This document shows, piece by piece, positions 1-6,915 of a stretch of DNA of 34,035 nucleotides. The notes beneath the pieces are model-generated. The model was not told the DNA's origin. It saw only the letters and a list, made by a program, of their open reading frames with translations, and searched no databases. Positions within the stretch are counted from its first letter, which is position 1; each line of letters starts with the position of its first letter. The translations under genes and the position numbers were made by a program. The DNA comes from Thermoproteota archaeon (GTDB lineage Archaea; Thermoproteota; Thermoprotei_A; Sulfolobales; Pyrodictiaceae). The stretch covers positions 1-34,035 of the forward strand of contig JAADEY010000038.1 in the NCBI GenBank assembly GCA_013153145.1. Direction: 5' to 3'.

Positions 1-213
1 AGAAGATTGCAAGTGCTGTATATGTGTCTTATACGTTGATTAAACGGGGCGGGTACAGAATCATTCAATAGAAGATTGCAAGCCTTGTCTCGTGAGATGT
101 GCCAGTCAGCTTTCTATGTAAGTTCAATAGAATATTGTAAGGTTTTGGTGGCTATCAATGACAGCTCATTGTGATTTCGAAGAGTGAAGAATTATTCAAT
201 AGAAGGGTGTTGT
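1..213 (+). CRISPR. CRISPR array, leader-distal end with degenerate repeats
   Basis: Four copies of a 25-nt repeat are visible: the last 13 nt of one at 1-13, an intact copy at 58-82, and two decayed copies at 117-141 (about 17/25 matches) and 189-213 (about 18/25). The shared core is TTCAATAGAA and intact copies end in ATTGCAAG, which corresponds to the 8-nt 5' crRNA handle seen in crenarchaeal type I and III systems. That sets transcription left to right on the + strand. Spacers are 14-57 (44 nt), 83-116 (34 nt) and 142-188 (47 nt). Decay towards the right edge marks the old, leader-distal end, so the leader and the bulk of the array lie left of the window. No cas gene is present here. Confidence 0.9.
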
Positions 214-415
214 AGTTGAAGTTCTTGTTATTGTTTTGAACGTTGGATAGGAGGTCTTGAACTGTTTGATGGGGTATTGTTTCTTTGTGGCTTTGTTTGG
301 TTGTTGTGGAGGGCTGAGTTGATGTTTCGGCTGGATGTGGTTTGGTTTTGGCGTGTAGGGGTGTGCTGTGTTTTATGTCTGGTTTTGGTTTCTGTTGGTT
401 GTTGGGGTCTAGTGG
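214..415. other. G+T-rich spacer between CRISPR array and first gene
   Basis: This stretch has no convincing gene. The + strand is extremely rich in G and T (51 of 60 bases at 301-360 by hand count), which opens frames of low-complexity hydrophobic or Gln/Thr/Asn/Pro-rich peptides on both strands; none resembles a family I know. It probably carries the upstream region of the gene starting at 416, but I cannot pick out a clear TATA box. The base skew continues through the following genes and is described as a finding. Confidence 0.5.
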
Positions 416-1003
416 TTGTGTGTTGAGGCTGGCTTGTTGGAGAAGCCTTTGCCGAAGCCTGGTAAGGATGTTGTAGGTTATGCTTGTGCTCGGGTGCTTG
501 AGTCTATCCTGGAGTCTCATCTTGCGTTGGAGTTTCTTTATCGTGGGTATACGAGGAATGCTGCTGGCAAGGTGTTTCAGGCTTGGAGGGCTTTGTTGGC
601 GGCATTGCTTGCTTTGGAGAGGGATAGGTTAATGGAGGTGTTGAGGAGCGATGAGGAGAGGAAGTGGTTGGAGAGGGTGGGGATTCCACGTGTGCCTACT
701 GGTAAACTTAAGCGTTTGTCTCAGCTCCTTGAGAAGGTTGGTTATAGGGATGTTGTGCACTATACGAATACTGCTCTGAGTCTGCATGATTACCAGTATC
801 ATGGCCCAGATCCCGATATGGCTATGAGTAAGTATGCATGCAGGGAGGAGGCTGTTGTTGATGCAAAGGCATTGGTGGGGGTTATTGTTAGACTTGTTGA
901 GAGTTATGTGAAGCCTAGCCTGGAGAGAAGGCGTGCGTGGACGGAAAGGCATGAGAAGGAGTTGGATGCGTTGAAGGAGAGACTAGGCAAACTGTATTCC
1001 TAG
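416..1003 (+). CDS. PaREP1-family protein
   Basis: The 195-residue product resembles the archaeal PaREP1/PaREP8 family, which is expanded in hyperthermophilic Crenarchaeota and has no established function. Visible hallmarks are the N-terminal helical block (residues ~27-65) with ESHLALEFLYRGYTRNAAGK and FQAWRALLAALLALERD, and the later block with RLSQLL and LHDYQYHGPDPDMA (~118-135). It is soluble and mainly helical, with no signal peptide or membrane segment. The start is TTG at 416, because an in-frame TAG lies at 410-412; a later start is possible. Codons are strikingly rich in third-position T and G, unlike genes right of 5 kb. It stands alone between the CRISPR trailer and tRNA-Val. The family call is fairly sure; function is unknown. 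Confidence 0.75.
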   Translation: MCVEAGLLEKPLPKPGKDVVGYACARVLESILESHLALEFLYRGYTRNAAGKVFQAWRALLAALLALERDRLMEVLRSDEERKWLERVGIPRVPTGKLKRLSQLLEKVGYRDVVHYTNTALSLHDYQYHGPDPDMAMSKYACREEAVVDAKALVGVIVRLVESYVKPSLERRRAWTERHEKELDALKERLGKLYS

Positions 1004-1147
1004 GCACCATTTTAACCTTCAAGGGGTATCTATGATGGTGTTTTTGTTTCATGGCGTGTTTCCGGTAGTTATGAATGCTGTTGGTGATTCTGCGTCGTAG
1101 TAAAGGTTTTACCCCCTTCTGGGTATTGGTGTGTCTTGGTTGGGGTT
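1004..1147. other. intergenic region upstream of tRNA-Val
   Basis: A T/G-rich gap. It must contain the tRNA promoter, but no canonical TATA box at about -26 is obvious; the nearest A/T-rich run is around 1100-1112. A box-C-like ATGATGG occurs at about 1032, but no box D partner (CTGA) lies nearby, so I do not call a C/D guide RNA. Confidence 0.4.
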
Positions 1148-1225
1148 GGGCCCGTCGTCTAGCCTGGTTAGGACGCCGCCCTCACAAGGCGGAGGTCCGG
1201 GGTTCAAATCCCCGCGGGCCCACCA
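1148..1225 (+). tRNA. tRNA-Val (anticodon CAC)
   Basis: The cloverleaf folds cleanly by eye. The acceptor stem pairs GGGCCCG (1148-1154) with CGGGCCC (1215-1221), followed by discriminator A and an encoded CCA at 1223-1225. The anticodon stem-loop is CCGCC-CTCACAA-GGCGG, giving anticodon CAC (valine, GUG codons). The T arm is CGGGG-TTCAAAT-CCCCG. There is no intron. It reads valine GTG codons. Confidence 0.97.
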
Positions 1226-1256
1226 ACAACCCCTTCTCCCCGGGGTCGTGGCTTGT

Positions 1257-1940
1257 TTATTGTGTGTATCTCTTTGTTATTTGTATGATTTTGGCTCTTA
1301 GCTCGTTTAGGTGTAGCTTGTCTGGTGGTGGTCTTTGGCCTATCTTGATTCCTTGGAGTGGGTCCGAGCAGTACATTGCTTCGCTTAGTTCTCCTCTTAT
1401 TATTGCTGGTGGGAGGAATGCTATTGCTCTTATCTCTCCCTCTTTGATGTCCTGTATGTTTGTTACTATGGTGTGTGTTGCGTATCTTGCCTGTGCGCGT
1501 GTTAGGTAGAGTTTGTCTGCGTTGGGGTGTTTGTGTACGGATAGTATTTTGGCTGCTTCTATGTCGATTGCGTATTCTGGCTTGTTTTCGTCTCCTAGGA
1601 GTAGTCTTGCTGGTAGGCCGATGAGTATTCTGAGGCTGTATCTTAGTTCGGCTAGTGTTGCTCGGTCTATTTGGCTTGCTTGTTGTTTGGGTGGTAGGAT
1701 TGTTTTTGCTAGTTCTAGTGCCTTGTTTTTGATTTCTTTTACGTAGTCTTGTTGTATGAGTATGTTTGCTGGTAGCATTGAGTATCTTGTCTGCATTAGG
1801 AGGCTGTGTAGTTGTGTTAGTAGTTGTTTTGCTTTGTGCTTGTTGTATGGGTAGTGTAGGCGTTGGCCTGTTATCATCTTCTTTAGTCTTTCTAGGGCGT
1901 CTATGGCTACTAGTATTCGGAAGTCGTTTCGTGTGTCCAT
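1257..1940 (-). CDS. tRNA-binding-domain (OB-fold) protein
   Basis: A 227-residue protein whose C-terminal half (about residues 125-200) is a tRNA_bind OB-fold of the kind found at the C terminus of MetRS, in the PheRS beta subunit and in Arc1p/EMAP-II-type cofactors. The diagnostic stretch is VHKHPNADKLYLTRAQA, then IVTNI, and an ending FLPPAIIRGELSEAMYCS. The N-terminal ~120 residues are helical and basic and I do not recognise them. By family analogy it may act as a stand-alone tRNA-binding factor that helps aminoacylation; the partner enzyme is unknown. The start ATG at 1940 follows a strong Shine-Dalgarno run (GGAGGAGG) a few bases upstream. It converges on tRNA-Val (31 bp gap). Codons are A-rich at third positions, mirroring the G+T-rich + strand. 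Confidence 0.8.
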   Translation of the reverse strand: MDTRNDFRILVAIDALERLKKMITGQRLHYPYNKHKAKQLLTQLHSLLMQTRYSMLPANILIQQDYVKEIKNKALELAKTILPPKQQASQIDRATLAELRYSLRILIGLPARLLLGDENKPEYAIDIEAAKILSVHKHPNADKLYLTRAQARYATHTIVTNIQDIKEGEIRAIAFLPPAIIRGELSEAMYCSDPLQGIKIGQRPPPDKLHLNELRAKIIQITKRYTQ

Positions 1941-2068
1941 TTGCCTCCTCCTCGGTTATTATTGGGTCATCCTTCTGGTATGGTAAATAGGGTTATAGTT
2001 TCCGTGGCTGTGTTGTGGCTATGGGGCGTTGTTGCCCCTGACTGGGTTAGGGGTGAGGGTCGGAGGGC

Positions 2069-3004
2069 TTGTCTGGGGGCTGTGGTGGTGTGTTTAGGCC
2101 TCCTTGGAGGCTGTTTGTTGAGTGGATTAGTAGTGGTGAGGCTTGTTTTAGGGAGGTTGTGGAGTTTATAGCGTCTAGTAGTGTTGGTGGGCAGGCTGTT
2201 GATGTTGTTGTCTTGTCTGGTCTTGGTAAGGCTTTGGTGATGGATGGTAAGGTTCAGTCCTCGCTGTATGATGAGTACTGGTATCATGAGGCGCTGGTGC
2301 ACCCTGCTATGCTGCTGCATCCGTGTCCGTGTAGGGTTCTCGTTGTTGGTGGTGGTGAGGGTGCTACGCTTAGGGAGGTTCTCCGCCACCCGACGGTCTC
2401 CAGGGCGGTCATGGTTGATATTGAGCCGTCGATGATAGAGATGGCTGAGAGGCTTCTAGCGGAGTGGCATCAGGGGTCTTTTAGGCATGCCTATGTGGAT
2501 GTGGTTGCTGCTGATGGTAGGGGGTTTGTCGAGGCTGTGAGGCCTGGATGCTTCGACGTCGTCATACTGGATCTCGTGGATCCGCTTGAGGGTGGGCCGG
2601 CAGTATACCTCTACACGTTGGAGTTCTATAGGGCTGTCTACCGTGCGCTCAGCGGCAACGGGGTCGTGGTCACGCAGGCAACGTCTCCGGTGCTGCATCC
2701 ACGGGTCTTCGCAGCCATATACCATACTATGGCTAGGGTGTTCCCCCATGTAGCGGCCTACACCGTGTATATGAGGAGCTATAACGGGCTGTGGGGGTTC
2801 GTCATAGCGTCCAAGACCGAGGACCCCTCATGCCTCATGGGGAGGGTTGACGAGCTGCTCAGGGAGAGGGGTGTGAGGGGCCTAAGGTTCTACGATGACG
2901 AGACCCACCGCTGGATGTTCAGCCTGCCGAGGCCTGTTAGGAGGGTGCTTGAGGAGTATAGGGTTGTGTCGACGGATAAGGAGCCGGTTTCGATACCGTT
3001 CTAG
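2069..3004 (+). CDS. speE: polyamine aminopropyltransferase (spermidine synthase family)
   Basis: This enzyme transfers an aminopropyl group from decarboxylated S-adenosylmethionine to a diamine or polyamine; in hyperthermophiles the products include spermidine, agmatine-derived or longer polyamines that stabilise nucleic acids. The 311-residue protein has the family pattern: an N-terminal beta domain with SLYDEYWYHEALVHPAML (~70-88), the nucleotide motif VVGGGEGAT (~106-114), acidic strand end VDIEPSMIE (~131-139), AADGRGF (~160) and the DLVDPLEGGPAVYLYT active-site block (~180-195). Substrate preference cannot be read. TTG at 2069 gives the full ORF; an in-frame GTG at 2090 is an alternative. 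The first ~450 bases use T-rich third positions, while the remainder uses C/G, an abrupt change within one gene. Confidence 0.9.
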   Translation: MSGGCGGVFRPPWRLFVEWISSGEACFREVVEFIASSSVGGQAVDVVVLSGLGKALVMDGKVQSSLYDEYWYHEALVHPAMLLHPCPCRVLVVGGGEGATLREVLRHPTVSRAVMVDIEPSMIEMAERLLAEWHQGSFRHAYVDVVAADGRGFVEAVRPGCFDVVILDLVDPLEGGPAVYLYTLEFYRAVYRALSGNGVVVTQATSPVLHPRVFAAIYHTMARVFPHVAAYTVYMRSYNGLWGFVIASKTEDPSCLMGRVDELLRERGVRGLRFYDDETHRWMFSLPRPVRRVLEEYRVVSTDKEPVSIPF

Positions 3005-3071
3005 CGGTGCTCGGGGGTTAACCATAATAAGCCTCTATCCATGTAAGAGCTGATTCTTGGAGCCTCCCCCA

Positions 3072-3086
3072 CCTCCCCTGGGGAGG
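3072..3086. repeat. perfect inverted repeat upstream of tRNA-Ser
   Basis: CCTCCCC (3072-3078), a single T, then GGGGAGG (3080-3086): 7-bp arms around one central base, ending 7 bp before the tRNA. It lies where the tRNA transcription start would be expected. It may be chance in GC-rich DNA. Confidence 0.5.
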
Positions 3087-3093
3087 CCTGGGC

Positions 3094-3222
3094 GCCGGGG
3101 TGCCCGAGCGGCCTAAGGGGGTGGGCTCGAGGCCCATCCGGTCTTTCCGGCTCTGTTGGCGGGCTGGGAGACCCACTGCCCCGTGGAGGGGCGCGCGGGT
3201 TCAAATCCCGCCCCCGGCGCCA
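3094..3222 (+). tRNA. tRNA-Ser (anticodon CGA) with a 39-nt intron
   Basis: The acceptor stem pairs GCCGGGG (3094-3100) with CCCCGGC (3212-3218), followed by discriminator G73 (a serine feature) and encoded CCA (3220-3222). The T arm is GCGGG-TTCAAAT-CCCGC (3195-3211). A long variable arm (GCCCC/GGGGC) marks a class II tRNA. The anticodon stem pairs GTGGG (3121-3125) with CCCAC (3172-3176) only if about 39 nt, 3132-3170, are removed after position 37; the anticodon CGA is 3128-3130. The intron ends in GAG, as does the 5' exon, so exact splice points are ambiguous by up to 3 nt and the bulge-helix-bulge is of a relaxed type. The permease stop codon lies 6 bp downstream on the other strand. Confidence 0.92.
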
Positions 3223-3227
3223 CTCGG

Positions 3228-4856
3228 CTACTTTATCTTCTTGTACTGTTTGCTCTTCTCGAGCCACTTCTTTTTCTCCTCGGGTGTTGTGAAGTGTATG
3301 TGTAGTGGGTGGTGGTATGGTAGTTTTGCTTTCTCCTCTATCCTTCTCCTCAGCTCTCTCGCCTCCTTCTTCTCTATCTTCTTGCTTGCTACTACTAGTA
3401 GGTCTACGTCGTGTGCCTTCTCTAGCTCTCCGCGGGCTACGCTGCCGACTAGGTAGATCTCTTTGACTCCTGGTACCTCCTTCTCGACGTGCTCGACTAC
3501 CTTTGGCACCCATTTGTGCCATTCCTCTATCATCTTTATGCGCTCCCTCAGCCTCCAGTCAACGTATTCCTTGATCCTCCTGCCGCTTATGGCGCGGTAG
3601 AGCGCCTCTATTATGAAGGATGAGGCTACTATGATTGCTACTGGTATGAGTTCCTCCGGTCTCTTGATTGCTGAGTTGTAGAGTAGTATTGCTAGTGCTG
3701 CTGTTGCCGCTATGCCTCCTATGACTGGGAGTACTGGGTTTGCTCTCGTCTCTCTGCGGAGTTTTGCGCATGCGAAGTTCACTGAGGCGAAGATTATGAG
3801 GAAGCCGGTGCTCCCTGCGAGGGAGATGCCGCTTAGGTTGAGGAGGTTTGTTGCTAGGAGTGCTAGTACTGCGACCATTAGTAGGCCCTCGTACCCGGCT
3901 TTCCAGATCTTCTTCTCCACTATCTTTGGTAGCTCGCCGTACCTGGCAACCATGTAGCTTACCCTCGCGCTGCCGTAGAGTGTGGCGTTTATCGCTGAGG
4001 CTGTTGATGCTAGTGCTGCGAAGCCTATGAGTATGAATCCTATTTCTCCTAGGAAGGGTTTGGCTGCCTCTGCTAGTGCGTAGTCCCTCGCCCTCACCAC
4101 CTCCTGGTATGGTAGGTTGCCTACGGTTACTATTGCTACTAGGATGTAGATGAACATGACGAAGACTACTGATAGTATGAATGCCTTCGGCAGCGTTGAT
4201 TCCGGCTCCTCCACGTCCTGGGCCGTGTTTGCTATTAGCTCGAAGCCCTCGTAGGCAAGGAATATCATCATTCCCCCGGCTATGATGTTTATGGGTGAGG
4301 GCCAGTTCGCTGGGGATAGCCTGGCGAGCTCTATTGTCATTAGGCCTGCGAAGCCGAAGAGCATCAGTATTGCTACCTTGAAGCCTACGAGGGCGTCCTC
4401 AGCCTTACCGACTATGTAGGCTCCCAGCATGTTTAGGAAGGTGAATAATGCTATCACGAACGTCGCTAGTATATGCCTCCATATGACCACCTCGTGGCCG
4501 AACATGAGGGCTGAGCCGTAGCCGCCGAAGGCGTAGGCGTATAGTGACAGCATTATCACGTAGCTTAGGAGTAGTAGTATGTTCAGCCCGCCGACGGCGA
4601 CGTTGTTGCCGAAGGCCCTTACGAGATACTCTATGGTTCCTCCCTCACTCGGGTACCTGACGGAGAGCTTGGCGTAGGAGTAGGAGGTTGCGAGTGCTAT
4701 GAGGCCGGCCACGAAGAATGCTATCGGTGCAGCCCCCTTGGCCAGCTCCACGGTTAGGCCGAGGACTGCGAATATGCCGCCCCCTATCATCCCCCCGACT
4801 CCTATCGAGAAGGCCTCCCAGAAGCCGATCTTCCTGTGGTGTATCGGCGGGGGCAT
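3228..4856 (-). CDS. APC-family amino-acid permease fused to a nucleotidyltransferase domain
   Basis: A two-part protein of 542 residues from ATG 4856 (545 from an in-frame GTG at 4865). Residues ~8-425 form a typical APC-superfamily transporter: TM1 carries the broken-helix motif IGVGGMIGGGIF (~18-29), there are about 12 hydrophobic segments, and AYEGFELIAN (~201-210) is the conserved TM6 region. It probably imports an amino acid across the cell membrane. Residues ~435-542 form a cytosolic MNT-type nucleotidyltransferase domain with the signature GS-x10-D-x-D at about 471-485 (LVGSVARGELEKAHDVDLLV). The third acidic residue of active enzymes seems replaced in PLHIHFTTPEE, so catalysis is doubtful. 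ATG 4856 is preferred because GGTGA lies just upstream. It converges tightly on tRNA-Ser. Third positions are A-rich (on its own strand) in the 3' half. Confidence 0.88.
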   Translation of the reverse strand: MPPPIHHRKIGFWEAFSIGVGGMIGGGIFAVLGLTVELAKGAAPIAFFVAGLIALATSYSYAKLSVRYPSEGGTIEYLVRAFGNNVAVGGLNILLLLSYVIMLSLYAYAFGGYGSALMFGHEVVIWRHILATFVIALFTFLNMLGAYIVGKAEDALVGFKVAILMLFGFAGLMTIELARLSPANWPSPINIIAGGMMIFLAYEGFELIANTAQDVEEPESTLPKAFILSVVFVMFIYILVAIVTVGNLPYQEVVRARDYALAEAAKPFLGEIGFILIGFAALASTASAINATLYGSARVSYMVARYGELPKIVEKKIWKAGYEGLLMVAVLALLATNLLNLSGISLAGSTGFLIIFASVNFACAKLRRETRANPVLPVIGGIAATAALAILLYNSAIKRPEELIPVAIIVASSFIIEALYRAISGRRIKEYVDWRLRERIKMIEEWHKWVPKVVEHVEKEVPGVKEIYLVGSVARGELEKAHDVDLLVVASKKIEKKEARELRRRIEEKAKLPYHHPLHIHFTTPEEKKKWLEKSKQYKKIK

Positions 4857-4903
4857 GACCTTCACCGGCTATGGGTTGGCTGCAGGGGTGTTCTGGCTAT
4901 AGT

Positions 4904-6400
4904 TTATGCCTGGGCCGCGGTATTTCTGGTCTCGCCGGACAGCCTGGCGAGGACGTCGGCCACGGGCTCTCCCGTCTTCTCCGAGACTATCTCGGCGACC
5001 CTCTCGAGCAGCCTCCTAGTCACCCTTCCCTCACGGTAGGCGTTGGCCAGCTTCTCGGCGTCTATGAGCCTCCAGCCGCCGCCGGTGTTCACGAGGTCTG
5101 CCTCTAGGTCTATGTAGCGGAAGCCCGTTGGCGTAGGCTCGGGCGGGGTGTTTATGTTCAGGTATATCCCCTTGAGCTCACCGTTCTCGGAGTAGTACTC
5201 GTGTTTTATGAGCCAGGAGGAGGTGTCGATGTACGTGTATATCGTGTCGCCAGGCTCCTTCTCGACGCCTAGCCCGTCGTAGACGCCGGGGCTCCTAACC
5301 CTCCTCTCCATAACGGCCCTTATCCCGTCCCCATCGGCCTCTATGCTCTGGAGCCTCCCAGGCCCTATGGAGATGTATGAGCCGTCGAGCTTTACGTGTA
5401 TGAGCTCCACCCGGTGCTGCTTGGAGAGCCTCTCGGCGGCCTCCTCTAGGAGGGCCTGCCTGAGCGGCTGCTCCTGGGCTCCGTGGCTGAGGGCCTTCTC
5501 TGCATAGTCTATTATCTCTGGTAGGCTTGTGTCGCGGTAGTTTGCCTTTATGCTGTGGTGGTGGCTCAGCGTCGGCACCACTGCCGCCCGGAGCGAGTCG
5601 AGCTCCTCCTTGTCGCTCGATGACACGTCGACTAGTGCTAGGGCCTCGCCCTCCTCGAGGACTGTGTCCTCGGTGGGCTGCATGGCCTCTATGAGCTTGA
5701 GCCTCTGCACCAGCTCCCGGAGCTCCTCCTCTATCTCCCTCTCCTCGCCGTGCCTGGCGCTGCTCCTCCAGTGTATGGAGTACCCGTTGGAGGTGTATGG
5801 CACGGCTATGGAGGCGAGGAGGGCTCGTCTATCGCTGCTCCTTATGTGTTCGCTGAAGGTGACGCGGAAGCCTCCAGGCCTCTTCGACACTATAGCGTAG
5901 TCGCCCACAACCTGTATGGTGTTGGGCTCCACCACTATGTCCTCGCCGGGTAGGAGCGCTGTGTGTACAACGCTTCCCTTGACTATCTCCCCCTCCCTGC
6001 ACTCCTCGAGCCCACGTACAACCACTCTAACGCCCTTCACTATTGCCTCGCAGCCGCCGTCAGTCCTTCTCCCCGTGAGCCTTGCGGCGACTGTGGCGTG
6101 GACGCCGAGGCTTGAGCGTAGGTAGAGCGAGTAGGGGAGCTTCTCTCGGAGCACCTCGAGGGCCTTGTCGACGGCCCAGGGGTAGCCTATCAGCAGCAGC
6201 CTGTTCATGTCGTCGTCGGTGTTCTTTAGGGTGACGTCGGCTGGGATTGTTAGGTCTGGGATCTTGAACCTCTCAACTATGACTCTCGAGGCCTGCGTGA
6301 CAGTGAAGCCTGCGTCGAGGAAGAGTTTCGTGAGCGCGGTGGCGTATATCCCTCTTATCCTTATCCTTGGCGTAGACGTGTTCGACAAGGCGTTACGCAC
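4904..6400 (-). CDS. FAU-1-type ribonuclease / AU-rich RNA-binding protein
   Basis: The 498-residue product matches the archaeal FAU-1 family, RNase E/G-related proteins first described in Pyrococcus as AU-rich-RNA binders and linked to 5S rRNA maturation. Visible parts: the N-terminal RIRGIYATALTKLFLDAGF block (~13-31), an S1-like section around LRSSLGVHATVAARL (~95-109), a charged coiled region (~215-240), and the C-terminal DUF402 domain with RSPGVYDGLGVEKEPGD, INTPPEPTPTGFRYIDLEADLV and WRLIDAEKL (~370-460). The start is GTG 6400; a TTG at 6388 has a better Shine-Dalgarno (GGGTG). A TATA-like GGTTTTTACC at about 6417-6426 (minus strand) would place transcription start near 6398, favouring a nearly leaderless GTG. 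Confidence 0.85.
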   Translation of the reverse strand: MRNALSNTSTPRIRIRGIYATALTKLFLDAGFTVTQASRVIVERFKIPDLTIPADVTLKNTDDDMNRLLLIGYPWAVDKALEVLREKLPYSLYLRSSLGVHATVAARLTGRRTDGGCEAIVKGVRVVVRGLEECREGEIVKGSVVHTALLPGEDIVVEPNTIQVVGDYAIVSKRPGGFRVTFSEHIRSSDRRALLASIAVPYTSNGYSIHWRSSARHGEEREIEEELRELVQRLKLIEAMQPTEDTVLEEGEALALVDVSSSDKEELDSLRAAVVPTLSHHHSIKANYRDTSLPEIIDYAEKALSHGAQEQPLRQALLEEAAERLSKQHRVELIHVKLDGSYISIGPGRLQSIEADGDGIRAVMERRVRSPGVYDGLGVEKEPGDTIYTYIDTSSWLIKHEYYSENGELKGIYLNINTPPEPTPTGFRYIDLEADLVNTGGGWRLIDAEKLANAYREGRVTRRLLERVAEIVSEKTGEPVADVLARLSGETRNTAAQA

Positions 6401-6454
6401 CCGGGCTGTCCTAGTGGTGGTAAAAACCCTTGCCGTGGAGGATGCGGGCTGCTT

Positions 6455-6505
6455 GAGCCAAAAAGCATTGTCCTCCTCCCGGGGCTGCAGCCCCTCCCAG
6501 GGCTG
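6455..6505 (-). terminator. possible terminator after UPF0147 gene
   Basis: On the minus strand a stem CAGCCC/GGGCTG (6488-6493 with 6500-6505, 6-nt loop) is followed about 24 nt later by GCTTTTTGG (T run 6460-6464). Archaeal termination mainly needs the T run. It separates the UPF0147 gene from the FAU-1 promoter. Confidence 0.4.
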
Positions 6506-6511
6506 GAGGAG

Positions 6512-6802
6512 CTACTTCTGCTTCGGCGCGTAGTCCCTTATCGTCTCGAGGAGCGTTATGACGTTCCAGATCATTGTACGCGCGTAGACGGGCATGTTGG
6601 GGTCCTGGCTTATCTCGTCCAGTATGCTTATGGCGTTGGCCGCTCTTACGGCTGGGCTTAGGCTCTCATCCCTCAGCTGCTTTATCGCGGCGGTTGCTGC
6701 TCTGCGTATGTTCCTCGGCACGCCGGTGTCGTTTATTATCCTCATCAGCATCATTATGGCCTGCCTTATCTTCACCTCGTTGTCGTATATGGGTGACGCC
6801 AT
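6512..6802 (-). CDS. UPF0147 family protein
   Basis: A 96-residue, all-helical protein of the archaeal UPF0147 family, recognisable from [20 protein letters not shown] and the block around [20 protein letters not shown] (~48-67). These proteins have HEAT-like helical repeats and no assigned biochemical function; family genes lie commonly among informational genes. The ATG at 6802 has GGGGGTG as ribosome-binding site 8 nt upstream. It is divergent from the zinc-ribbon gene at 6916, with a palindrome in the gap. Confidence 0.9.
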   Translation of the reverse strand: MASPIYDNEVKIRQAIMMLMRIINDTGVPRNIRRAATAAIKQLRDESLSPAVRAANAISILDEISQDPNMPVYARTMIWNVITLLETIRDYAPKQK

Positions 6803-6822
6803 GGCACTGCCACCCCCAGCGG

Positions 6823-6839
6823 GCGTGGTAATACCACGC
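6823..6839. promoter_or_regulatory. 17-bp perfect palindrome in a divergent promoter region
   Basis: GCGTGGTA-A-TACCACGC is a perfect inverted repeat with 8-bp arms and a single central base; the overlapping CACGCGTG (6835-6842) is also self-complementary. It sits between the divergent UPF0147 and UPF0148 genes, upstream of both starts, where a dimeric regulator could control both. That role is inferred from position and symmetry only. Confidence 0.5.
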
Positions 6840-6873
6840 GTGTATTCCGGGGGCTAGAGACACGCGCTCTTCA

Positions 6874-6883
6874 CTATTTAAGG
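6874..6883 (+). promoter_or_regulatory. TATA box of UPF0148 gene
   Basis: CTATTTAAGG lies about 30 nt upstream of the expected transcription start (near 6903-6906), which leaves a short leader carrying the GGTGA ribosome-binding site before ATG 6916. Confidence 0.6.
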
Positions 6884-6915
6884 CTGTTAATGCAGGGGCT
6901 TTGCGGGGTGAGTGT

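Noticed and set aside
155-520. Minus-strand open frame of 121 codons opposite the CRISPR trailer and PaREP1 start
   Set aside because: Its Thr/Asn/Gln/Pro/His-rich product is what an A/C-rich antisense of G+T-skewed DNA gives; it crosses repeat sequence and shows no domain.
1028-1100. Possible box C/D guide RNA (ATGATGG near 1032)
   Set aside because: No box D or D' (CTGA) at suitable spacing and no terminal stem.
2023-2038. Hairpin GGGGC-GTTGTT-GCCCC between divergent genes
   Set aside because: Only five base pairs, no T run or other context; not better than chance in this sequence.
1941-2389. Open frames on both strands between the tRNA-binding gene and the aminopropyltransferase
   Set aside because: Low-complexity products from G+T skew; they overlap the well-supported aminopropyltransferase gene and lack ribosome-binding sites.
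1-4865. Integrated mobile element or provirus as an explanation for the odd composition
   Set aside because: No integrase, transposase, terminal repeats or tRNA-derived direct repeats were seen; genes include ordinary chromosomal ones and both tRNA genes are intact.
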